From positions 1-49,680 of the forward strand of contig NZ_JANIAA010000057.1 in NCBI RefSeq assembly GCF_024505145.1: a stretch of 49,680 nucleotides of DNA, given 5' to 3'. Positions 26,772-34,927 of the stretch are shown here, piece by piece (within the stretch, counting starts at the first letter, position 1; the number at the start of each line of letters is the position of its first letter). A model generated the notes under the pieces. The model was not told where the DNA came from. It searched no databases and worked only from the letters and a program-made list of their open reading frames with translations. A program made the translations under genes and the position numbers. The DNA comes from Streptomyces rugosispiralis (GTDB lineage: Bacteria; Actinomycetota; Actinomycetes; Streptomycetales; Streptomycetaceae).

Positions 26772-27440
26772 TCACCGCGTCGCGGCGGCCAGTGCCGCGC
26801 GGATGGCGTCCTCGTCGGCTGGCTGGCCCTTCTCGTTCGAGAACGGCCCGTAGGGGGTTCCCCATACCGGCGTGTCTGTCGCCTGCCGCCAGCTGTCGGC
26901 CAGCGGTCCCGCGTCCACCACGCTGTACCCGATGGACTCGATGAATTCGGCTACCGCCGCCTTCGCCGATGCGGAGTCCCCGGCGATCGGCAGGTAGGAG
27001 CGGTCGGATGCCCCCTCGGGGCGGGCGAGTGACAGCAGGTGCTTGTAGAAGATGTTGTTGAACGCCTTCACGAGCATGGCGTCCGGGATGTACCGCAGCA
27101 GCAGCTCGCTCGAGGTGAGCGACTCGCAGTCGAGCTCGGGAACGCGCCCGTCGCGCTCGGGGCCGTAGTTGCACGTGTCGATCACCGTCTTCCCGGCCAG
27201 TGGCGTGGCGGGCAAATCGGGGAAGGCCTTGACCGGCACCGTGACCACGACGATGTCACCGGCCGCCGCGGCCTCCCCGCTCGTCGCCGCGGACGCCCGC
27301 GGCCCCAGCTCCGCGGCCGTGTCCGCGAGCGTTTCGGGACCGCGCGAGTTGCTCAGCACGACCTTGTGCCCAGCCTCGACGGCGAGTCGCGCGATGGCAC
27401 CGCCGATGTATCCGCTTCCGATGAATCCCACAGTCGTCAT
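26772..27440 (-). CDS. F420/NADP oxidoreductase-like protein
   Basis: 222 residues. A Rossmann fold begins at once with VGFIGSGYIGGAIARLAVEA, then NSRGPETL, the Asn-Ser-Arg motif used for NADP phosphate in NADPH-dependent F420 reductases and related NADP oxidoreductases. TVIDTCNYGPERDG and LVKAFNNI follow in the usual order. The ATG at 27440 is chosen because AGGAAG lies eight bases upstream; the frame is open to 27491. Whether it uses F420 cannot be told from sequence. Confidence 0.82.
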   Translation of the reverse strand: MTTVGFIGSGYIGGAIARLAVEAGHKVVLSNSRGPETLADTAAELGPRASAATSGEAAAAGDIVVVTVPVKAFPDLPATPLAGKTVIDTCNYGPERDGRVPELDCESLTSSELLLRYIPDAMLVKAFNNIFYKHLLSLARPEGASDRSYLPIAGDSASAKAAVAEFIESIGYSVVDAGPLADSWRQATDTPVWGTPYGPFSNEKGQPADEDAIRAALAAATR

Positions 27441-27510
27441 ATTCTCGGCTTCCTGTAGAAGGTCCGTATATCGGTGATGTGCCGGGCTCATTATGATTCG
27501 GGGTCTGCCG

Positions 27511-28461
27511 TCAGCCGGCGGGGAAGTAATGGCCGTTGTCCAGATCGGCGAGCAGGCCGGGCCGGGTGGGTTCCCAGCCGAGGGATTGCCGGGTGATGAG
27601 GCTGGACGCCGGGAGGTCCAGCGTGACCACAGCCGTGAGGAACCCGAAATATCCCGGCAGCATCAGCTCGTCCGCGGGAACGCTGATGGCGGGCAGGCCC
27701 AGACGGCTGCCAATGGCCTCGGCGATCTCGCGGAGCGGGATGCCCTCGTCCTCAACCGCGTGCCAGTACCTGCCGGCCGGGCCCTTCTCCAGCGCCAGGC
27801 GGAACACCGAGGCGGCATCGCGGACGTGCACGGCGCCCCACAGGTTCGCGCCGTCCGCGGGGTAGCCGGCGAAGCCTTTCTCCTTCGCGACCGCGATCAG
27901 CGTGGGGAGGAAGCCCGCATCGGCCGTGCTGTGCATGATGGGGGGAATCCGCACGACCGAAGACCGCACTCCCCGCTCGGCGAGGCCGACCACGGTGGCT
28001 TCCACGACGTTACGAGCCCGCAGGGTGCCCTTGTGCTCATCGCCGGCGGGAAGGGCCGGGTCCTCCTCGGTGGCCGGCCGGCCCAGGCTCCCCCTGTTCC
28101 CGGGGGAGCCTATGCTTCCCGCCACGACCAGCGGCTTTCCGGTTCCCTCGAGTGCCTCGCCGTACGCGAGCACGAGCGGGAGCTCCGCGGCGGACACGGC
28201 GTCCATCCCGCCGGACGGAAGCAGGTCCTGCCGGTGCGCGACGTGGATGACGCCGTCGGAGTCCGTGGCCGCCTCCTTGAGCCCGTCGAGATCCTCGAGG
28301 TCGCCGCGGCGCACCTTCGCGCCGAGCGCGGACACCGCCGCCGCGGCCGTGTCCGACCGGGCCAGGCCGGTGACCTCGTGTCCGGCGGCGATGAGCTCGG
28401 GGATGATGTGCGAACCGGAATGGCCGGTCCCGCCAGTGACCAAAACGCGCATGCTGCTCAT
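27511..28461 (-). CDS. NAD-dependent epimerase/SDR-family protein
   Basis: 316 residues of an extended/atypical SDR: the glycine motif TGGTGHSGSHI at the N-terminus, GDLEDLDGL for cofactor or strand 3, and GVIHVAH before the active-site region. A classic YxxxK is not evident (HKGTLRARNVVEA occupies that region), as in NmrA-like or atypical SDRs. The C-terminus ends in LLADLDNGHYF. The ATG at 28461 has AAAGCAGG upstream. It is divergent from the LysR gene at 28662 and is its likely target. Confidence 0.82.
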   Translation of the reverse strand: MSSMRVLVTGGTGHSGSHIIPELIAAGHEVTGLARSDTAAAAVSALGAKVRRGDLEDLDGLKEAATDSDGVIHVAHRQDLLPSGGMDAVSAAELPLVLAYGEALEGTGKPLVVAGSIGSPGNRGSLGRPATEEDPALPAGDEHKGTLRARNVVEATVVGLAERGVRSSVVRIPPIMHSTADAGFLPTLIAVAKEKGFAGYPADGANLWGAVHVRDAASVFRLALEKGPAGRYWHAVEDEGIPLREIAEAIGSRLGLPAISVPADELMLPGYFGFLTAVVTLDLPASSLITRQSLGWEPTRPGLLADLDNGHYFPAG

Positions 28462-28533
28462 TGGTGTGCCTGCTTTCTGGAGCCGGATAGGAAGCCATTC
28501 CCGCCCCGTCGTTGCCAACGGTCATCCCGACGC

Positions 28534-28554
28534 CGAATTCTTGTGTCGAATTCG
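28534..28554. promoter_or_regulatory. LysR-type operator in the SDR/LysR divergent region
   Basis: CGAATTC-N7-GAATTCG is a perfect 21-bp dyad containing a T-N11-A core (ATTC-N7-GAAT), the standard LysR binding shape. It lies 73 bases before the SDR start and 108 before the LysR start. Confidence 0.6.
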
Positions 28555-28661
28555 CGGCCCCATCGGGTACCTATTTGAGGTTGTCATTGGCATGAGCGAG
28601 TGTCCAAGACCTCTTTCAGCGGCTGCGATACCCTGAAGGCATCGCCGGACCGGGAGGCTCC

Positions 28662-29568
28662 ATGGATCTGGACCTGCGCAAATTGCGCTACTTCGTCGCC
28701 GTCGCCGACAAGCTCCACTTCGGCCGCGCCGCCGATGAGCTGCACATCGCGCAGCCGGTGCTCAGCCGGCAGATCCGCGCGCTGGAACAGGATCTCGGCA
28801 CTCCGCTGCTGACAAGGGACAGCCACGGCGTGGAGCTGACCGACGCCGGCAGGCAACTGCTGACCGACGCCACCCCGCTGCTGGCCTCCGCGCACGCGGT
28901 CCGCCGCCGGGTGACCGTGGCCGCACGGGGCAGCCGGCGGCTCATGGTCGGCTTCCGGGCAGGCATCGCGGTCGCCCCGGCGGTTCGGCGACCGGCACCC
29001 GGACGTTCTGGTGGACGTGCAGCGGATCGAATGGGACGACCAGGCGCCGATGCTGCTCGACGGCCGCATCGACGTCGGCTATGTGCGGCTGCCCATCGAC
29101 GAGGCCGGCCTGCGCGTCGCCCCGCTGTACACCGAGCCGCGGGTGGCGGTGCTGCCCGCCGGCCACCGACTGGCCGGCCGGGAGCAGATCACCGAGGCCG
29201 ACCTGGCCGGCGAGCCGCTGGTCTGGCATGCCGACACGAGCACGCAGCCCACCAGGCGCCCGCACCCGAACGCCGGGTACCTGGTGCGCGGGGTGGACGA
29301 GACGCTCGAGCATGTCGCGGCCGGCCGGGGCATCTCTTTCCTGGCCCGTTCGGCGACCGTGTTCTACTCACATCCGGACGTCAGCTATGTGCCCGTCCCG
29401 GACCTGGCGCCCGACCAGGTGTGCCTCGCGGTGGCGGTATCGCACGCCTCGCCGCTGGTCGACGACTTCTTCACCGCGGCTCAGGCGGCGGCCGAGATCA
29501 CGGCAGAATGCGGGAACTACGAAATGTGGCAGCTCGGAAGCGGTGCCGTTTCAGAGCAGCACGGTTGA
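28662..29568 (+). pseudogene. LysR-family regulator, frameshifted
   Basis: The N-terminal 109 codons give a normal LysR DNA-binding domain (LRKLRYFVAVADKLHFGRAA, then PVLSRQIRALEQ) and linker. The frame then breaks near 28985: the remainder of the effector domain continues one base over from DRHPDVLVDVQRIEWDD at 28990 to the stop at 29568. Together the two parts make a complete ~300-residue LysR protein. The break is equivalent to +1 or -2 bases; an 8-base loss between two TTCGG repeats would explain it. The ATG at 28662 has GGGAGG upstream. It may be a true lesion or a sequencing error. Confidence 0.78.
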
Positions 29569-29641
29569 GCAGTTCGCCCATCACAGGGCCTCGTCGATGC
29601 CGGAGCCGGAGTGGCGCGCCGCGCCGGGGGAGTGTGGCTCG

Positions 29642-30318
29642 TCAGCCGGCCGTGGTGTCCATGAGGTGCGTGAGGTCCGGGATGACGCCGAGCGTGGCGT
29701 GTGAGAGGACGCCGGGTTCGGTGGGACCGCCGCTGTAGCCGACGGCGGGCATGCCTGCCGCGAGAGCGGCGTCCACGCCGGCCGGGCTGTCCTCGACGAC
29801 GAGGCAGTCGGCAGGGGGCAGCCTTGGCTGTGGGCCGCGTGGAGGAAGAGGTCCGGGGCGGGTTTGCCGCGGGGGACATCATCGGCGCTGAACACCTTGC
29901 CGGTGAACCGTTCGATGAGTCCGGTGGCCGTCAGGGAGTGTTCGATGCGCTCGTGGCTGCCGCTGGAAGCGACGCAGTAGGGGAGTTGGCGCAGGTCGAG
30001 GAAGTCCAGCAGTTCCCGGACACCGGGCATGGTGTGCGGTCGGGCGGCGAATGCGTCGCGGACCCGGTTTCGGTAGACGCCGAGCCAGTCGGGACCGAGC
30101 GGGACGGTGGCGTGGGCGCGGACCTGCTCGTACAGATACGATTCGGGCCTGCCGAGGAACCGTTGCCGTACCTGCGCGGGCGTGAGGGGCCAGCCGACCT
30201 CCGTGGCCATCTCCGCCACAATCGCGGGGCCTATGCGTTCGGTGTCCACCAGAACTCCGTCGCAGTCGAAGATGACGAGCCGGGTGTCACGCAGGGCACG
30301 GCGTGGGCGCGTGTTCAC
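29642..30318 (-). pseudogene. HAD-superfamily phosphatase, frameshifted
   Basis: The N-terminus has the HAD nucleophile motif FDCDGVLVDTE, a helical cap, motif II (ASSGSHERIEHSL) and the motif III lysine (RGKPAPDLF), as in beta-phosphoglucomutase-like or sugar-phosphate phosphatases. At about 29820 a run of five C (minus strand) shifts the frame. With one more C the sequence reads GCPPADCLVVEDSPAG, the expected motif IV, and continues to MDTTAG and a stop at 29642. As written, the frame ends at 29581 with a nonsense tail. The start is probably GTG 30318; an ATG at 30417 overlaps the HPr stop. It belongs to the PTS locus. Confidence 0.78.
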
Positions 30319-30413
30319 GATGACCTCGCTTCGCACGGGGGATATCGACGGTGCCCCGCCCTGCTGTCGCCGCGGGCGGCCGCAGGGCGGGGGCAGTGGG
30401 GCGGACTCGGGTG

Positions 30414-30692
30414 TCATCCCTCTTGCCGGGCGTCGTGGTCACGGGTGAGCAGGACGGCCAACTCCTCCAGGGCCGCCTCCGCGCCGTCCCCCTCGGCGGC
30501 CAGCACCACCGAGTCGCCGTGAGCGGCTCCCAGCGCCAGTACGGACAGCAGACTGCGCGCGTCGACGGGGTCCCGGCCGTCGCGGGCGATGGTCACCTTG
30601 ACCGGCTGCTTGGCGGCGGTTTGGACGAACGCGGTCGCGGGTCGGGCGTGCAGCCCGCTGCGGGAACCGATGGTGACGACACGCTGGGGCAT
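30414..30692 (-). CDS. HPr-family phosphocarrier protein
   Basis: 92 residues, the usual HPr length. The phosphorylated histidine is His15 in RSGLHARPA, and the regulatory-serine region has Ser47 in VDARSLLSVLALG. It would carry phosphate from enzyme I to the EIIA encoded across the divergent region. AAAGGAG lies eight bases before the ATG at 30692. It follows the transketolase by 110 bases. Actinomycetes normally have a general HPr elsewhere, so this looks like a dedicated copy. No enzyme I gene is in the window. Confidence 0.9.
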   Translation of the reverse strand: MPQRVVTIGSRSGLHARPATAFVQTAAKQPVKVTIARDGRDPVDARSLLSVLALGAAHGDSVVLAAEGDGAEAALEELAVLLTRDHDARQEG

Positions 30693-30802
30693 CGTGGGTG
30701 CTCCTTTGTCTGGGGGAGGGAGTCGGACTGCTGGGCGTGGCCGGCGTGGTCGCGCGCGGGGCGGGCCGCCCTTACGGCTCGGGCCTTGGCCGCCGACGGT
30801 GT

Positions 30803-32935
30803 TCAGGAGCTCGCGGCGGAGAGGGATTCCAGGGCGGCCGCTACGACGGCGCCTTCGGTCATGCCGACCGCGGCCATCGCCTGTGCCGCGGGAGCGGAGG
30901 TTCCGAAGCCGTCGACGGTCACGGTGCGGCCGTACTCGCCGAGCAGGTCGTGCCAGCCGAAGGCACACGCGGCCTCGACGACGACACGGGCCCGGACGGA
31001 CGGTGGGAGCACCGCGTCACGGTACGCGGCGTCCTGTTCGGTGAACCATTCCTTGCACGGAACGGAGACGACCCTCGCCGCCACGTCTCGCTGGGCGAGC
31101 GCGTTCCTGGCCTCCAGGGCGAGTGGCACCTCACTGCCGCTGGCCAGGAGCACCACATCCACGGCGCCGTCGGTGTCGGCCACCACATAGGCACCGCGGG
31201 TCACTCCCTCGCGCACCTCGTCGGCCGGTGTCGGCAGTACGGGCAGCGCCTGACGGGCCAGTACCAGTCCGACCGGCCCGGTGCGGCCGAGCGCGCTGAG
31301 CCAGGCAGCCGCGGTCTCGGTGGCATCGGCTGGGCGGACCACCGACAGACCCGGCATGGCCCGCAGCGCGGCGAGGTGTTCCACCGGCTGATGGGTGGGG
31401 CCGTCCGCGCCGAGGGCCACGGAGTCATGCGTCCAGATGTGGACCACCGGGAGGCTCATGAGGGCGGCGAGCCGCAGGGAGGGCCGCTGGTAGTCGCTGA
31501 ACACCAGAAAGGTGCCGGCGAACGGGGTGTCGTAGCCGACGAGGGAGATGCCGTTCAACGCGGCGGCCATCGCGTGCTCGCGAACGCCCCAGTGGATATT
31601 GCGGCCGTGGAGACCCTGCCCGCTGCCCTCGCCGGTCGGCTCGTCGGCCGGGACGTCGGCCGGCTCGTCGGCCGGCAGGAACGAACCGCCGGAGGTGATG
31701 GTCGTGCGGTTGCTGTCGCCGAGGTCGGCCGAACCACCCCACAGCCGTGGCAGCGTGTCGGCCAGGGACTGGATGACGTTGCCGGAGGCGTCCCGCGGTG
31801 CGACGAGGGTTCCCGGCTCAAACGACGGGAGGGCGTCCGCGGCCCCGGCGGTGTCGATGGGCCGGATGGCGTGTGCGCGTGCCCGGGCACGCTCGGGGTG
31901 TGCGGCCGCCCACTCGGCGAGTGCCGTGTCCCAGGCGCGGTGCAGTTCGGCCCCTCGGGAGACCGCGCGCCTGGTGTGCCGCAACACCTCCGCCGGTACG
32001 GTGAACGGATCGTCGGCGATGCCCAACCGGGCCTTGAGCGCGGCCACTTCGGCCATGCCCAGGGGGGCGCCGTGCGACGCGGCTGTGTTGGTCGCGTTCG
32101 GGGCGGGGAAGGCGATCTGCGACTTCAGGGCGATGAGGCTGGGCCGGCCGGTGTGCGCGCGGGCGGTGGTCAGCGCGGTGTCGAGGGCGTCGGTGTCGAT
32201 GTCACCGTCGGCACCGAGACCCACCGTCTGTACGAACCAGCCTTGGGCGGTGAAGCGGGCGACGGTGTCCTCCCGGGTGGTCAGGCCCGTGGAACCCTCG
32301 ATCTGGATGCTGTTGTCGTCCCAGATCACCACCAGGTTGTCCAGCCGATGGCGTCCAGCCAGGGCCCCGGCCTCGTAGGAGATGCCTTCCTGGAGATCGC
32401 CGTCGGAGCACAGCACCCATACGGTGCGGGCGGGAACGCCGTCCGCGGTCGCGTCGGCCCCCGCCAGCCGGCCCTGGTCCCGTTTCAGGGCCATGGCCAT
32501 ACCGACGGCGGTGGCAACCCCCTGGCCCAGCGGCCCGGTTGTGGTTTCCACCCCGGTGGTGTGCCCGTACTCGGGGTGGCCCGGTGTGAGGGATCCGAGT
32601 CGTCGGAAGTGCCGCAGGTCGTCCAGTTCCAGCCCGTAGCCGGTGAGGCAGAGCTGCGTGTACTGCAGGATGCTCGCGTGCCCGCACGAGAGCACGAAGC
32701 GGTCGCGCCCCTCCCATGAGGCGTTCGCGGGATCGTGCCGTATGTGGCGCTGGAACAGCAGGTGGGCGACGGGGGCCAGAGCCAGCGCGGTGCCCGGATG
32801 GCCGGAGCCGGCTGCCTCGACCGCGTCCACCGCCAGGGCTCGCGCTGCGGCGATGGCCCGCTCGTCCGCCTCGTCGAGCACGCGCCCGGCCCGGCCTTGG
32901 GAGGGCATGGCCGTCTGCTCTGTTGCGAAAGTCAC
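30803..32935 (-). CDS. tkt: Transketolase
   Basis: 710 residues covering all three transketolase domains: the N-terminal TPP domain with GSGHPG (His46) and CSDGDLQEGISYEA (Asp and Glu for Mg/TPP), the pyrimidine domain with HWGVREHAMAAALNG (catalytic Glu in REHA) and the C-terminal domain. An insert of low-complexity PADEPADVPADEPTGEG lies at about 418-436, just before the pyrimidine domain. It moves two-carbon units between ketose and aldose phosphates such as xylulose 5-phosphate. The GTG at 32935 has AGGAG upstream, and a perfect palindrome lies 18 bases before it. As part of a PTS locus it probably processes the imported sugar. Confidence 0.92.
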   Translation of the reverse strand: MTFATEQTAMPSQGRAGRVLDEADERAIAAARALAVDAVEAAGSGHPGTALALAPVAHLLFQRHIRHDPANASWEGRDRFVLSCGHASILQYTQLCLTGYGLELDDLRHFRRLGSLTPGHPEYGHTTGVETTTGPLGQGVATAVGMAMALKRDQGRLAGADATADGVPARTVWVLCSDGDLQEGISYEAGALAGRHRLDNLVVIWDDNSIQIEGSTGLTTREDTVARFTAQGWFVQTVGLGADGDIDTDALDTALTTARAHTGRPSLIALKSQIAFPAPNATNTAASHGAPLGMAEVAALKARLGIADDPFTVPAEVLRHTRRAVSRGAELHRAWDTALAEWAAAHPERARARAHAIRPIDTAGAADALPSFEPGTLVAPRDASGNVIQSLADTLPRLWGGSADLGDSNRTTITSGGSFLPADEPADVPADEPTGEGSGQGLHGRNIHWGVREHAMAAALNGISLVGYDTPFAGTFLVFSDYQRPSLRLAALMSLPVVHIWTHDSVALGADGPTHQPVEHLAALRAMPGLSVVRPADATETAAAWLSALGRTGPVGLVLARQALPVLPTPADEVREGVTRGAYVVADTDGAVDVVLLASGSEVPLALEARNALAQRDVAARVVSVPCKEWFTEQDAAYRDAVLPPSVRARVVVEAACAFGWHDLLGEYGRTVTVDGFGTSAPAAQAMAAVGMTEGAVVAAALESLSAASS

Positions 32936-32952
32936 GGAGACTCCTTGGAGAT

Positions 32953-32968
32953 ATCATGACGTCATGAT
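32953..32968. promoter_or_regulatory. Candidate GntR operator at the transketolase start
   Basis: ATCATGACGTCATGAT is a perfect 16-bp palindrome 18-33 bases upstream of the transketolase GTG. A two-mismatch copy lies at 33138-33153, before the GntR gene. Confidence 0.65.
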
Positions 32969-33137
32969 GACTTCGGAAACGTAGTCGATATCTCCGTGTA
33001 GGCGCCAGGGATCCGCCGGGAGGGGAACCTCACAGCTCAGCGGAGAGTCACGGGCGGGTGCTCCGGAGCATGGGCGCCGACCGGTGCTCGCATTTCGCTT
33101 CGGTTGCGACTATTGACGCGTTCAGCAACCTGTAGTC

Positions 33138-33153
33138 ATCATGACGTCTCGAT
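33138..33153. promoter_or_regulatory. Second candidate GntR operator
   Basis: ATCATGACGTCTCGAT matches the palindrome at 32953 at 14 of 16 bases and begins 45 bases before the GntR start, an autoregulatory position. Confidence 0.55.
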
Positions 33154-33182
33154 GACACATGAACTCGATGAGGAGATCAGGG

Positions 33183-33911
33183 ATGGCGGGGCACAAGTAC
33201 GCGCAAGTGCGTGACCATCTCCTGCGCCGCGTCCGTGACCTGCCCGTCGGTGGACAGCTGCCCGCCGAGAGTGTGCTGTGCGCGGAGTATGAAGTGAGCC
33301 GCATCACACTGCGTCGCGCCGTGGACGAGCTGGTCCAGGACGGATACCTCGTGCGGGAGCACGGCCGTGGCACCTTCGTGACCCACCCGCGCTACAACCT
33401 GAAGCACCGCGAGCGGTTCGTGAACGAGGTGACCGGCTTCCATACGCAACTGGCTCGCCAGGGTCACACCGTCACCTCCGAGGTGGTCGCTCAGGAGCGT
33501 ATGCGGGCCGGGGCGCGGCTGGCGGACGCACTCGACATCAGCCGGGCCGCGTCGGTCATCCGGCTGGAACGGGTGCGCCGGGTCAACGGAGTGGTGCACC
33601 ACCTGGCCGAGTCGTATGTGGAGGAGGAGCGGTTCCCGGATGTCCTGACCACCGACTTCACCTCCACGTCGCTCTACGCCTATCTGCGTGCGCACCATGA
33701 TGTGCTGCTCGCCCGCAACGAGATCGTCGTGGGCCTGCACATCTGCGACGGGCGCGAGGCGGCCCTGCTGGGCGTGGCCGAGGGGTCTCCGCTGCTGCTG
33801 GCCACCTCATGTGTCTTCGAGCCGGGCGGCAGACCGGTCATCCACGGCACGTCGAAATTCCTCCCCGAGACCGCGGAACTCTCCTTCGACATCGTCGCCG
33901 ATGTCGAGTAG
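33183..33911 (+). CDS. GntR/HutC-family transcriptional regulator
   Basis: 242 residues. A winged helix-turn-helix occupies about 5-72 (LPAESVLCAEYEVSRITLRR, then GRGTFV), and a UTRA effector domain about 85-235 (RLERVRRVNGVVHHLAESYV, then AEGSPLLL). UTRA domains bind small molecules, often phosphorylated sugars. AGGAG lies eight bases before the ATG at 33183; an upstream ATG at 33168 lacks this. It precedes the PTS genes by 39 bases and is likely co-transcribed with them and autoregulated through the palindromes. Confidence 0.88.
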   Translation: MAGHKYAQVRDHLLRRVRDLPVGGQLPAESVLCAEYEVSRITLRRAVDELVQDGYLVREHGRGTFVTHPRYNLKHRERFVNEVTGFHTQLARQGHTVTSEVVAQERMRAGARLADALDISRAASVIRLERVRRVNGVVHHLAESYVEEERFPDVLTTDFTSTSLYAYLRAHHDVLLARNEIVVGLHICDGREAALLGVAEGSPLLLATSCVFEPGGRPVIHGTSKFLPETAELSFDIVADVE

Positions 33912-33950
33912 GCGTTCCCGGCGGCCTTGAGAACAACCACGTAGGTGCAC

Positions 33951-34406
33951 ATGCTGAGTGATCTTTTGACCGAGGAGAAGATACGTTTCTCCCAGGACAG
34001 GCTGACCTGGCGAGAGGCCGTGACCCAGGTCGCCCGGCCGCTCCTCGACGCGGGTGACATCACCCCCGGCTACGTCCAGGCCATGCTGGAGTCGATCGCG
34101 GCCGGCGGAACGTACATCGATCTGGGCCACGGCATCGCCCTGGCCCACGCGCGGCCCGAGAACGGGGCCGTACGCACCGCCATCTCCATGCTCCGGCTGC
34201 GCGAGCCCGCCCCGTTGCTCGACCAACCGGAGCACGCGGTCGACCTCTATTTCTGCTTCGCGGCGGTCGACGCCGAGGCGCATATGAGCGCCATGGCGTC
34301 CCTCGCCCGCATCCTGTCGGACGCCCCCACGCGTCAAGCTCTGCGAGACGCCCCTTCCGCGCCCGATGTCGCCAAGTTGATCACTCAGTTCGAGGAGTCC
34401 CAATGA
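33951..34406 (+). CDS. PTS EIIA component (mannitol/ascorbate type)
   Basis: 151 residues of a PTS EIIA-2 domain. The phosphorylated His is His66 in GIALAHARPE (usual GIAxPHAR). TYIDLGHG precedes it, and the protein ends in a helical segment. It takes phosphate from HPr and passes it to the EIIB encoded next. The ATG at 33951 has a GTAGGTG six bases before; a GTG at 33945 overlaps that. The stop overlaps the EIIB start (ATGA, 34403-34406). Confidence 0.88.
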   Translation: MLSDLLTEEKIRFSQDRLTWREAVTQVARPLLDAGDITPGYVQAMLESIAAGGTYIDLGHGIALAHARPENGAVRTAISMLRLREPAPLLDQPEHAVDLYFCFAAVDAEAHMSAMASLARILSDAPTRQALRDAPSAPDVAKLITQFEESQ

Positions 34407-34684
34407 AGTTCCTGGCCATGTGCAGCACCGGACTCGGCAGCAGTTTCATGGTGCGCATGAACATCGAGGCCATCGTCGGTGAGCTGGGGCTCTCGGACGT
34501 CACCGTCGAGCACTCCGACATCAGCTCCGCCGGACCGGGCAGCGCCGACGTGTTCTTCGTCGCGAAGGACCTGGAGGACGCCACCCAGGGACTGGGCGAC
34601 GTGGTCGTGTTGAACAGCATCATCGACATGGACGAACTGCGCGACGCGGTGAAGGCCGCCGCCACCCGGCACGGGCTCCTCTGA
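34403..34684 (+). CDS. PTS EIIB component (ascorbate/UlaB type)
   Basis: 93 residues, the normal size of a lactose/ascorbate-type EIIB. The phosphorylated Cys7 lies in the P-loop CSTGLGSSF. A second strand-turn (VEHSDISS) and the DVFFVAKDL strand follow. Translation is coupled to EIIA by an ATGA overlap. Confidence 0.88.
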   Translation: MKFLAMCSTGLGSSFMVRMNIEAIVGELGLSDVTVEHSDISSAGPGSADVFFVAKDLEDATQGLGDVVVLNSIIDMDELRDAVKAAATRHGLL

Positions 34685-34927
34685 CCCGGACCCACTCGTT
34701 CGTCCGCACACAGCGCATCCCGGCGCGGCGGCGGCGCCCGCACCCGGCTCCGGCCGGCCGCCGCCCCTCGCGCCTCCAGTCCACAGCACTCGGCGCCCCC
34801 TCTCCTCCGCGTCGATCAACGGGCCGTACCACCAGCCAGTCCGGCCGTGCGCCCCTTCGCCGCTCCGTCCGGCACCCACCCATCCCCGCAGTCACGGCCT
34901 CGTCGTGCCCGAAGAGAGGTGTTGTCA
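34685..34927 (+). promoter_or_regulatory. EIIB-EIIC spacer with GC-rich hairpin
   Basis: 243 bases separate EIIB from EIIC, unusual in an operon this tight. A strong stem can form between GCGGCGGC (near 34730) and GCCGCCGC (34757-34764), with outer GGCGC/GCGCC arms. It could attenuate or stabilise the message, giving different EIIB and EIIC levels. No other gene is visible. Confidence 0.4.

Noticed and set aside
31660..31690. Short GCCGGCTCGTC-type repeats near 31670
   Set aside because: They encode the Pro-Ala-Asp-Glu linker of the transketolase and need no other explanation.
30698..32719. Long plus-strand open frame opposite the transketolase
   Set aside because: Glycine/valine-rich antisense shadow; the transketolase motifs on the other strand are complete.
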